DNA of 64,000 nt, taken from NCBI RefSeq assembly GCF_040183065.1, contig NC_091123.1, positions 7,287,501-7,351,500 on the forward strand, given 5' to 3'. A model generated the notes under the pieces. It did not search any database. It worked only from the letters and a program-made list of their open reading frames with translations, and was not told the origin of the DNA. The translations under genes were made by a program, and so were the position numbers. The DNA is from Periplaneta americana (lineage: Eukaryota; Arthropoda; Insecta; Blattodea; Blattidae). Below, piece after piece: positions 12,768 to 22,500 of this stretch; positions within the stretch are counted from its first letter, which is position 1; each line of letters opens with the position of its first letter.

Positions 12768-15700
12768 CGATTTAGAATATCGAATGATTTTTTAAAATGA
12801 GAATCACATTGAACAAATCTGTGATGTTGATGAACAAGTAATTAGATTTCGGAAGGTTTTACATGTTTAGACTTTGTTTCCTTGTTTGATTAATATTGCC
12901 TCCTCTCAAATTATTCAATGATTTTTTGACATCCTGTATTTAGTGAGACTATTCTGACTTCTGTCACGTTAACAAAGTAAACAGTGTGAGTTAACCTGTA
13001 CTCCACGGTGGTCCACACAAGCCTCCTGAGGAACTCAGAGGTATCCTCTTCTACGAACCGCAGCTTGAAGAAGCTCTGCAAGGCGGGACACACGAACATG
13101 GTGAGACCTGCCAGCCCCTTCCTGATGGAGAAGTCCATGATGCCCTCTATGTACTTCTTGTATTCGGAGTCCGGGTTCTCCAGCGAGTTGCCGTCGATGC
13201 CCAAGGCGCAAGAGGCGATCACGTCCATGGTGTACCGCATGGTGGCGTCCCTCAAGAGCACGGGGCAACCTGGGGACCGCGTGTTGAATTGCATTTTATT
13301 TATTTACATTTGTGGTATGGTACATAGCTTCACAGCTGGAATATGGAACATGTCAAACGGGGGAAATGAATCTTAATAGCACTACAAAGATTTAATTATA
13401 GTCACAGTCTAATTGAAATATATACGGGCTATTCCATATGAAATCGATCAGTAAAAAACCTCCCATTTTTTATACTCTCATTTTTTCCCTACTTACACAA
13501 GGTCCTGAGGGGAGTGCATTTTAAAAAATATACTATCGAAAGTGAAATGGTTTTTGCATTATTGAGCGACAAATTCAGCGTATTTTATAAAAAAACAAAC
13601 CTCTTTCAGCGCTCAGAACTCTGGAACCATTTACTGCGAACATTGAACGAGAGCTTATTTTGAAGCTGACATTTGGTAGGTTATGTTAAGAAGTAATCCT
13701 TATTTTTTTTATTGTACACAGAGAGACAGATAATCTGATTTTACTTGCTTTTAGGCTTTTTGGCCATTTGTAAAAATGTAAAAAAATATTGAGAAAAAAC
13801 TTTGCATTATTAAGAGGGATTCGGCAATAAGTTTCGAGGGTATTAAATAAATTATTTTCACACGCCTAGACTTGAACGGCGCAGTACCGCACCAAGACCG
13901 CACGGGCTGCTGGCCGAGAGCTGAAGATAAGCGAGCGTTGGGAGGCATTTTACTCCTGTGTTTATGAAAACCTGTGATAAAGCTAGCACAGCCATGACTG
14001 CTAGACGACACATCACGCGTTTGTCTCCTGGCCTTGCTTGTCTCGACTAGCTCCCGTCTCACAGTCAGCTGGTTAGTTCACGCGCGTACTATTTATTTTC
14101 TTTATTTGATATTTTCAATACTTTCTTATCAACATACCATCAGTAAAAAAATATGTGTTTATTTGTATTTTCAATGCGGAATCTAACCATATATTTTAAA
14201 AATATTTTTTCGTGGCCAAAGGCGTCTTAATGAAGTAAAATCTAAATTTCTCCATTTCCATAAAAAGTAAGAAAATCTGTTTATATGTCAATATAAACTT
14301 TAACTTCTCAGCATCAAAATAAACCATGATTTTGATCATTGGGTGAAAGGGTTTCGGAGCCACAACAGTTTAAAGTTGCTAATTTTATGAAAATACGATA
14401 AATTTAAATATTATTAATTTAAACACTATTAAGTTCTGATGCCTCAAACTTTGCACAAAGCATTATATTACAGTTGTCTACGGACAGGAAAAGTTTCATT
14501 GTATTTAAAAATTGCAAGGTCAATTTTCTCTATATTTCGGTCGATTTGAGATGGAATAGCCCATACAGAAGAGTTGCACAATATAGTTTAATAGTATAAT
14601 ATAAAGTTTTAATGTCAATACTTAATACAACCCAGAAATATTTACGAAGCGTTGAATGCCATGAACGTGAGAAATTAGATACTTCTTTAATTTGGCCCTA
14701 AATAATCTTATGTTTTGAGTTTGATTTTTTATATCCATAGGGAGTTTATTAAGAATTTTTACTGACATATAACGCACTCATCAATAGCACGATAGACTTG
14801 CCGATGGAGTATGAAAGTCATTTTTGACGCGTATTTATGGTACCGACTTCCTGTTTCCTGTGAGATATGAGTGAAACCATTGGTGTGCAGTGCCTTTAAT
14901 TCCATAATAATCTAATTTGTCTAGCAGGATTTTATGATTTATACAGTCAGATGCTTTAGCTAAATTACAGAAAATCCCTACAACTTGTAATTTGAATTAG
15001 TTCATCCTGCCCAGCCTTCTGGAAAACATGTGGCGCGTCTCTCTGCTGGGCAAAAGGGAGGAAGAAATAAAACAGCGAGAAAGGAAGGAAAAAATTACAT
15101 TGGTTTTTGAATGGATAGATGGACAGATAGAAAAAGAGACAGGCGGACAGAAGGAGGGACGGATAGACAGATATGGAAGTTGATAAGTAGACAGATAGGT
15201 AGGTAGACACATGGATAGGTATTAGGTACGTACCGTGTGAACCGTAAGTACTGTCATTAGTTTCAGGAGGTTATTCTTTGAGATATTTCAAACAAAAGCT
15301 TAATGCAATTTTTCTCGTTTTTGCTTCCTTTTCGAGATAAAAATTGTTTTATATGAGACAGTTGATAACGTGTTTTGGGAAAGCCATTGATTTAATTCCC
15401 AATACTCTGTTAGTTTAAGAGAGTAGTGCATTATAATGATAAGTTGTTGAAATAATTTTATTTTTCTCCTTTAAATGTCCAGAAATTGATCCGAACAAAT
15501 GTAACCTTGTAAATTTCCTTCGCAGAACGGAAAGTTACAATTTTTAGGATCAAATTTATGCACATTTAAGGGAAAAAGTAAAATTATTTCAATCACTTGT
15601 TATAATTACACTACTCTCTTATATTGTCTGAGCATATTAGGCATTAATATCTTTCACAAAATACACTATAAAATGTTTTTTTTTAGATAAAACAGTTTTT

Positions 15701-16876
15701 ATTTCGAGAAGGATGCAAAAACGAGCAAATTTGTAGGAGAATTGTTTGAAACATCTCAAAGAATAACCCCTGAAATGAATGACATTGCTTACGTTTCATT
15801 CTGTGTAGTTAGATAGGTAGTTCGACAGATATTGTACCGGTAGATTGGTGGGTAGGAAATGTATAGTAGATAGGTAAGCAGAAGATAATTAAAAACGTAA
15901 GGAGATACACAAATAGGTAAGTAGGTAGGTAGCTGAAAAGGGGTAGGCACAATGGTAGATAAATAGATACATAAGCAGGTAGATAATTAGTAAATAAGCA
16001 GGTAGCTAAAAAGAGGTAGGTACGTGTGAAGATAAATAAGTAGGTAGGTAAATGATACGTAAGCAAGTAGATACATAAGTAGATGAGCAAATACGTAAGT
16101 AGATATGGAAGAAAACATAAATATCAAGTAGGAAAGTAGAAAGGCAAGGAAGCAAGTAGATAAATGACTAGTTAACTAGTAGATATATTGATAAGTGGGC
16201 AGTTGATTGGTTAGTTACGTTGGTGGATGAAATGCTACTTATCTAGGTAGAAATTAGTTAGTGTGGGTGGAAGGACATACGAAGGACTGGATACACAAAC
16301 TCACAGATGCTCGCACTGCAGAACTGATTACTGACCTGATCTCATGTACTCACCGTCAGCCGTTGTTTCTTCCAGCATACGAGTCAGTTGTGTGGCGCAG
16401 GCTTCAACCTGTTCGAACATTTTCTTCGTCTTTCCAGCTGAGAAGGATGGTTCCAGTTTCGTCCTTACGTGCCTCCATCGCCGTCCTTTCAGGAGACCCA
16501 AAGATTTCCCCATAATAGGGTCAACTTTCTCATCAGCCCTTATAGCTCTGTCTATAAAATTGTGCGAATCCTTAATCAGAATATTCTTGACTAACTCCAA
16601 GTCCACCACCACCAAACACGGCTGGTCGAAACAGAAGATCCCCACGTACGGCTTGTCCTGGTTTTCATCGTACACTTTCTTCAAGAAGAGTCCTATGTTT
16701 GTCTTCTGGAAGACTGTGTCCTTCAAGTTACCCACGAAGGGAATCGGCTTTAAGTATGGAATACCGAGTTTTTTCCAGAAATTAAAATTCCTGACCATGT
16801 AACAACATAGAGCGACAAAAATTACAGTTAATAAGGCGATTGGATATAAAATTATCGATGCTAAGGTGACTTCCAT
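4689..16876 (-). CDS. Cytochrome P450, CYP6-type (P450-1)
   Basis: Microsomal monooxygenase of the CYP6 type, 514 residues. Coding exons on the minus strand: 16876-16354, 13269-12996, 7461-7367, 7206-6985, 5474-5211 and 4855-4689. All introns are GT-AG, with phases 1, 2, 1, 1, 1. Residues 5-27 form a hydrophobic ER anchor, followed by the proline hinge GIPYLKPIPFVGN. The C-helix WxxxR is W134/R138, the I-helix AGFET is 314-318, ExxR is E372/R375 and PERF is 432-435. The heme loop is FGEGPRICIG, with Cys458 as iron ligand. The start is the methionine conserved in all four paralogues; here an in-frame ATG lies 49 codons upstream, but it is not conserved. Intron 2 (5.5 kb) is swollen by mobile DNA. 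No disabling change is seen. Substrate unknown; CYP6 enzymes commonly oxidise plant toxins and insecticides. Confidence 0.93.
5680..6610. repeat. 20-bp purine-rich minisatellite, intron 4 of P450-1
   Basis: Degenerate tandem copies of a unit near GGAATACAAGGAGAACAAGG fill most of intron 4. The plus strand is purine-rich, so the P450 pre-mRNA carries a long pyrimidine-rich tract here. The same array with the same flanks sits in intron 4 of the other three genes, so it predates the gene duplications. Confidence 0.85.
7490..7552. repeat. (ATT)n microsatellite near a splice acceptor
   Basis: About 21 ATT units lie 29 bases upstream (in transcript sense) of the P450-1 exon 3 acceptor. The other three genes have only about four units at the same place, so this is a local expansion. 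Confidence 0.9.
7611..9076 (+). repeat. Five-copy tandem array of tRNA-like units, 286-bp period
   Basis: Five tRNA-like sequences start at 7794, 8080, 8366, 8652 and 8938, exactly 286 bp apart. Each has an acceptor stem (GTTCC with GGAAC), a D-arm GCTC/GAGC, an anticodon-arm stem TTGGT/ACCAA around the loop ACGTTTA, a T-arm with TTCGATG, and then AATTTTTCTC. The T-run is a likely Pol III terminator. By position the anticodon would be GTT (Asn), but base 33 is C where functional tRNAs have U, so these are probably tRNA-like and not working tRNA genes. A candidate 8-bp duplication, TGAACCAA, flanks the array (7603-7610, 9077-9084). It lies in intron 2 of P450-1, antisense to the gene, and is absent at that place in the paralogues. 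Confidence 0.8.
9305..9715 (-). mobile_element. tRNA-headed SINE
   Basis: On the minus strand the head at about 9715-9640 reads TGGCTGAATGGTCAG (A-box) and GGGTTCGATTCCCGG (B-box). The body runs down to an AATTC-type simple tail near 9305-9330. It sits in intron 2 of P450-1. The body limits are approximate. Confidence 0.6.
9740..10574. mobile_element. Non-autonomous DNA element with TTAA target site
   Basis: Terminal inverted repeats (GGGGAGAGAATGGTATTTTT on the left, mirrored by AAATACCATCCTCTCCCC on the right) enclose 835 bp of AT-rich DNA. TTAA flanks it at 9736-9739 and 10575-10578. TTAA duplication is typical of piggyBac and Kolobok superfamilies. No transposase frame is present. It lies in intron 2 of P450-1. 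Confidence 0.8.
12075..12240 (+). repeat. Retroelement 3' end with (ATT)n tail
   Basis: About 110 bp of GC-richer sequence ending ...GTGGCACCACGGATTATT runs into an (ATT)n tract at 12186-12240. The layout suggests the 3' end of a retroposon whose tail expanded. The family is not identified. Confidence 0.4.
12240..12719 (+). mobile_element. 5'-truncated LINE inside an (ATT)n tract
   Basis: Same LINE family as 2615-3054, starting further upstream (a frame with VILPVVLYGCETWTLTLREE) and ending in (TAAG)n. (ATT)n lies on both sides (12186-12240 and 12718-12764), so it inserted into the microsatellite. It is in intron 2 of P450-1. Confidence 0.85.
13290..14991 (-). mobile_element. Broken LINE in intron 1 of P450-1, itself interrupted
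   Basis: Minus-strand LINE of the same family as 58985-60185. 14830-14985 translates as reverse-transcriptase motif A sequence (IFCNLAKASDCINHKILLDK), and 14566-14830 plus 13290-13425 match the 3' region. Short TTGAATT sequence at both ends suggests a target duplication. The RT core between these parts is missing, so it is internally deleted. A separate element sits in it at 13426-14562. Confidence 0.7.
13426..14562. mobile_element. 1.1-kb DNA element nested in a LINE
   Basis: Inverted ends GGGCTATTCCATATGAAATC (left) and GGGCTATTCCATCTCAAATC (right, reverse complement) enclose 1137 bp. ATAC is duplicated at 13422-13425 and 14563-14566. The undisturbed LINE at about 59140 reads straight through with one ATAC, confirming the insertion. 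There is no transposase. The superfamily is unresolved; 4-bp duplications occur in Sola, Chapaev and some others. Confidence 0.8.
15240..15795. repeat. Palindromic foldback element in intron 1 of P450-1
   Basis: Two arms of about 265-270 bp, inverted to each other, meet near 15518. Outer ends read CCGTAAGTA and TGCTTACG; the inner arms read GTAACCTT and AAAGTTAC. GTAG/GATA-like repeats flank it (about 15100-15235 and 15805-16240). The same palindrome is in intron 1 of all four genes. In pre-mRNA it could form a long hairpin. Confidence 0.85.
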
Positions 16877-17015
16877 TTTGGTATAAAAAGTTAATGTGAT
16901 TCTTGTGACACAGAGTTCTTTCTTCTGCAGAATAAGCGAATGCGATAGGATTGGACGTAGAATATCAACTGCGCTTGGATTGGAGTAATGCAGTACGTGG
17001 ACTCGAGATAAGTAT
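16877..17015 (-). promoter_or_regulatory. Conserved proximal upstream block of P450-1
   Basis: About 140 bp directly upstream of the ATG is alignable in all four genes (also 29149-29290, 43823-43965 and 56360-56500), including CTGCATTACTCC and TTATCTCGAG on the coding strand. It probably holds the 5' UTR and core promoter. No clear TATA box or defined factor site stands out, and the transcription start cannot be placed. Confidence 0.45.
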
Positions 17016-17712
17016 TGCCACAAATATGAAGTGACAGTTGCGACATTGTAAATTCTGAATTATGACGTGGGCAGGCCGGTTTTAGTGATCTTGTCGGTCA
17101 TATGCGACAGTAATTTCTTTTCTGTTGTCAGTGGCAGTGAACTTTAGTTACAGAATGTGTACAACAGAGGCGTTATTTGAGGGGAGGGAGAATGTAGGAC
17201 GCTTTCCCGCTCCTGAATTTAAGATTAAAAAAATTTATAATTGAGTAGTAGTGCCAAAAAACATGTGAATTAAACTCTTAATATTAAAGTATTCTACTTT
17301 CATGAAAGCTAGGTTTGTTGGGATTAATTCAGAAAATTGAGGTCCCCTATAAAACAAAACTTCTACTTTAAAAAGTAAATTTTACAGAATGTTTTAATTG
17401 AATTATTTCTTCCTGGTTTATATTTTATTAAGTTTTAGGTTTGGTTTTACATAATCTGCATACATGTAGCATCAAACTTTAATTTTTCTGTTTGTTGGGT
17501 ACAGAAAAAGCTTGACTTGGCACATTGTTTTATTTTAGCTCTTCTTTGCTGTAATGAATTAAATTTTGCTTCATTACTAATTAATTAATAATGTACTAGA
17601 CCAAAGCTAACTCACATTTTTTTTTACACATTAAGGCTACATACTCGTAATCAGGGGGCATTCCACAAAATTTTAAAACATTTTATTAACAAAGCAACAT
17701 TAGTAAAGGACA

Positions 17713-18217
17713 CTGGAGAGGAAATCAGACTTTGAATAAATATGGGAAAATGCCCGTTTATTCGATTCAAAAGCTTTTGTTATCCAGTCTTCTTAAAAAA
17801 ATTAAATGAATTTATAAAACAGTTGTATTATCGGTTTTTCTGTATAGTTGTGAAATTTGGACTAACAGAGGAACAGAGATTAAGGGTGTTCAAGAATAAG
17901 GTATTCAGGAGAATATTGGGGCTAAGAGGGATGAAGTTCCAGGAGAATTGAGAGTTACACAACGCAGAACTGCACGCATTGTATTCTTCACCTTATAATT
18001 AGGAACATTAAATCCAGACGTTTGAGATGAGCAGGGCATGTAGCACGTATGGGCGAATCCAGAACTGCATATAGTGTGTTAGTTTGAGGACCTGAAGGAG
18101 AAATACCTTTGGAAGCCGAGACGTACATGGGAGGATATTAAAATGTATTTGAGGGAGGTGGGATATGATGGTAAGGATTGGATTAATCTTGCTCAGGATA
18201 GGGACCGATGGCGGGTT
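17713..18217 (+). mobile_element. Old LINE fragment
   Basis: A degraded copy of the same LINE family as 35173-35780, recognisable by ATGAAGTTCCAGGAGAAT and GCAGGGCATGTAGCACGTAT. It has many small deletions and lacks the usual 3' tail. It lies between P450-1 and P450-2. Confidence 0.75.
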
Positions 18218-18639
18218 ACTTTGTGCAACTAACGAAGGAGTCATTACAGGTAAAATCGGACAATGTTTGGATCCCATTTTTTCAAAACTGATTGAAACTT
18301 TTTGTACGCCTTCCAATAGTTAATACAGGTAAAAGACACCTCTATACTTTTGCTACTACCGAACATCATTTTCTTGGGGTTTATGCAACATGAAAATTCT
18401 CGAAAAGCACGCGCACTAACACGTTTTTAATTAACATAACTAGACTCTTGCGGAAGTTTCTAAATAGTCTTAAATGACCAAATTGTTTTTTTTTCTCCTC
18501 TCTCTTCTTTTTTTTTCCTTTACTTTTTTATTATCTTGATATATTTCTTAATCATTTGTATTTGTATGCCATTTAGTACGACTTTGCTAATCAACATTTT
18601 ATGTCTTGTAACCCACATGTATTCTCCTATTAGTATATT

Positions 18640-18707
18640 AACTGTATAATATATCTCAAGTGAATTAATCGTCGAATTTATCTCGAGCATTTTAGGTCTT
18701 ATAAATT

Positions 18708-18752
<45 letters not shown>

Positions 18753-19033
18753 TGTGAGTGTGTATATTCCCCTTATGTTATGTAACTGATTTTGATTATG
18801 TGTAATTTTCTACTTTATTTTATATATGATGTAACCGATCTTGACTATTTGTAATTTTATATTATGTAACTGATCTTGAATATTTGTATTTTTCTACTAT
18901 ATTTTATGTAATTTCTAAGGTATTTTCTTTTGTGTTGTTTTGTAATCTAATTTTGTATTTCATGTATATTATTGAAACCTGGTTGAGTGGAAGAGAAGGC
19001 CTCATGGCCTTAACTCTGCCAGGCAAAATAAAC

Positions 19034-19085
<52 letters not shown>

Positions 19086-19095
19086 CACTACCTCA
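18640..19095 (+). mobile_element. LINE 3' end with (TG)n and (ACT)n
   Basis: A 3' untranslated-like region contains several diverged TTATGTAACTGATCTTGA repeats, then GGCCTTAACTCTGCCAGGC, AAATAAA and an (ACT)n tail at about 19033-19090. The same GGCCTTAACTCTGCCAG end occurs on the minus strand at 62480-62530 with an (AAT)n tail. A (TG)n run lies at 18710-18765. Confidence 0.6.
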
Positions 19096-19538
19096 CAGTA
19101 TTCAGGGTGTTAAAAAAAGTATCCAATATTTTAGGAGGTGCTAATATGAATCAAAACAAAAAAATAATGTCTAATAAACATAGATCCTACAACACACACT
19201 TTGAGGTCTGAGGTCATCGACATCATAGGAGATCCCCATTAAAAGAGCATTCAATACGTAATGTATAATGTGTTAACTGAACTTCAGAAAAATTATGGAA
19301 AACAGTAGTGGCAATGTTTTTCTGCTCTTGCAAGACAATACACTCGCTCAGAAGACTGATTGCGTTGCAGAAAATTAATGCAGTTGGTTTTGAATTCTTT
19401 CGTAAGGATTATAAAGTGTTTGAGAATTAATTTCTTCGTTATGGCATCCCCACTCCCGGCCCACAGTCTTCAGTTTCATGTTCTTCAAATGCAGTACGTG
19501 GTGTGAAAATCAAAACTTCAGGTCATCGTATTACGTAA

Positions 19539-22500
19539 TCAGGTGTGTCTGATGAAAGTCATTGGAATCTTGTCCTTTGGCACCAGCAAGAAGGACTTTG
19601 GATCTAGAGTAAGGGGGATGGGTGTATCCTTGCAGGGCGCCACCTCGTATTTGGATAAGATGTGAACCAATCCCATCTTCACCTGCATCAAGCCAAACCG
19701 CTTCCCTGTGGAGATCATGAAAGATTGTGTTATGTGTGTAGTGAAATAATTGTGATATGAAACAAGGATGTCTGTGGTATGGGTCCAGAATATTCTAATA
19801 TTATTTTATTTTAATTTCTTCCTATAACCTTTACAGGTTGCCATAGACAAGAGTACTATGATACAATAAATATGGAGTAAATGTGTCGAGGCTTAGCGAA
19901 ACATACAATTTTGTGCATCACGAGTTTAGGAACATCTTTATCAACAATTTCCAAAGCTTGGGCCGCGACAAAAGTCAAATGATGTTAACCTACTGTGTTA
20001 AGTATGCAAACTTAGCTTGTTTACAAATAATGTTTATTACGTTTGAATACTAAATGAATTAGTACTTCTTCATCAACATGAGAGGAGATTTCAATTATAT
20101 CATGTGTAAGAAAATCCTTATGTAAAGTATATAAGAAGCTATGTGTAACTTGCTTTTGTGCGAGATCGTGCATATTTGCTTGGTTTCCGCACAAAACCAA
20201 TCCGCGGAAAGTCTAAAATTCCACATTCAGTATTCCCAACCTAACACACATAACAATTTACCTCTTCTTACCGCTTAAGTGATATATAGATTTTACTGCT
20301 TTAGGCTTTTAACATATTATTTTTAGAGACGTTCAATATAGTAATAATTATAAATTGGAAACTTACCACTGCAATTTCACCTAAATTGCACTGTTAATTA
20401 TTGTTTTTAAATATTTGCAAAAATTAAGTAAACTCTACAACTCCGCTAAAGTTACTGCATTCGTGATGCAAGTAACATTAAAGGAAGCCGTGAAAAAATC
20501 AACAAGATTCCAGACTCATCATAGACTGGGGGGAAAAAAAGACAGACGTATATCACGGCCTGCTGGAGTATAGTAAACACAGAAAACATTTTAAAGCAAC
20601 AATGTTGAAGATAGATATTTTTGTTTTGCAAATTTGCCGTCATTGAACAGAAACCAAGATGGAGATTTCATTGCAACTAATTAGAAATTCCTCTTTCAGG
20701 TATGTAATAAACGATCTTCGCACAAAATAATGTACGATACACGAGCTGTATGTTTTCTTTCAATTCTCGGAAATTAAAAAAGCTCAACTACGTTTCGCTT
20801 TTTCAAAATTTTCCTCGAACATGAAAACTTCAACATACCGCTCTTGTAACGCATATTACTATTATTTACCTATGCATATTCTGGGGCCTTCTCCAAATGG
20901 GATGTGAAGCAAATTGGACCGATTCCTTTTGTTTTCTTCTGTGAATCGTTCCGGGTCGAAGTTTTCCGGATTCGGGAAGTATTTTGGATTGTTCTGAATT
21001 CCAATGATTGGGATGTAGACAGCTGTTCCTGCAGGAAGGATGACAGTTCCACTGCCGTGTGGGTCAGGTATCTCATAGTCTCTCTCACACCTCCGGTCCA
21101 GGAATGGCAGTACTGGGTACTTCCTTTGAGTCTCTGTGGACCAGATGGATCCAGATTCAGAGACAGAAGCAATTTCAGGCCATATTAATTAGTGAATCTT
21201 GTATAAACAAATACGAAGAAGACAAGTGAATTAGAACAGTCACATATTTGATGAAGATTATTACGAGGATTTTTAATATTATTATCATTAACGCGAGTCC
21301 TTATAGATCAAATTGCGGCCAGTATATGGAAAAACAAGAACAAAGGGAAGAGGAGTAGAAGACAAGGACAACAAGAAAATAACAGCAGATTTAGAGGAAA
21401 AGAATAGGAATACATGGCGAACAAGAGGAATACAACGAAAAGAAAGGGAATAAAAGGAGAACAAAGGGAAAACAATGAGATCTAGGGAAATAAAGAAAAA
21501 GGATAATGCGGGGATTACAACGGACTGCAAGGATAAGAATAGGAATGCAAGGATAATAAGGAAAATACAAGGAGAAATAGAGAAATACATGTGCAAGAGG
21601 AATATAAGGAGAAAAATGGGAATACACGGAAAACAAAAGTAATGCAAAGAGAACAATAGGAGTACAAGGAGTACAAAATAAATAGAAGGACAACAAGAGA
21701 AATGGAAGAAAAACAAAGGCAATACAAAGAGAAAATGAGAATAAGAGATAAACAAGGAAATACACTATCTACCAAAAAGTAATTGGGCACCCAGGATTTC
21801 ACGTGCTAGATGCCATGTTTCGGCGGCTACTATGAGTGGTATGCAGACAGTAATGTTCACCGCTTGGACTGGCCTGCACAGAGTCCTGATCTCAGTCACA
21901 TTGAGCACCTTTGAGACGAATTGGACCGGCGATTGAGGTTTCGGGAAATGCGGCCAACTTCCATTGTCCAACTGAGTGCCATATTGCAAGAGGAATGGCG
22001 ACGCATTCCAGTAGATATCCTACACAAACTAGTGGAGAACATGCCTGACAGGGTGGCTGCTGTTATAGCAACAAGAGGTGGTACCACGAGGTTCTAAAGG
22101 GACAAAAACAGTGCCCAATTACTTTTTGGTAGATAGTGTAGAAGGAGAACTAGAGGAATGCAAGGTGAACAAGAAGAATGTAAGGGTAAAAAGGGGAGTA
22201 CAAGGGTGACAAGGGAATAGAAAGATAACAAGGGTTCAACAATAATGGGAGGAATACAAGAATAACAATGAAAATACAAGGAGGACAAGGGGAATACAAG
22301 ACGAACAAGTGAATACTGGAGTAACAAGAAGAATGGAAGGTGAACTGAAGGAATGCAAGAAGAGCAAGAGGAATACAAAGAGAATAGCGGAATACAAAAA
22401 TAACAAGGGAAATGCTAGCAGACAATGAGAATACATGGAGAACAAGGGACTACGAGGATAACAAGGGGAATACAAGGAAAACAAGGTGAAGACTACAAGA

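Noticed and set aside
16344-16802. 152-residue plus-strand open frame over P450 exon 1, repeated at 28616-29074 and 55827-56285
   Set aside because: Antisense shadow of a highly conserved exon. It is shortened in P450-3 and has no family resemblance.
16880-17010. Possible xenobiotic-response or CncC/Maf sites upstream of the P450 genes
   Set aside because: Only short partial matches (for example CACGT) occur and they are not conserved in all four genes, so no site can be supported.
16877-17023. The upstream in-frame ATG of P450-1 as the true start (49 extra residues)
   Set aside because: The upstream frame is not conserved in the other three genes, and the MEVTL methionine directly precedes a normal membrane anchor.
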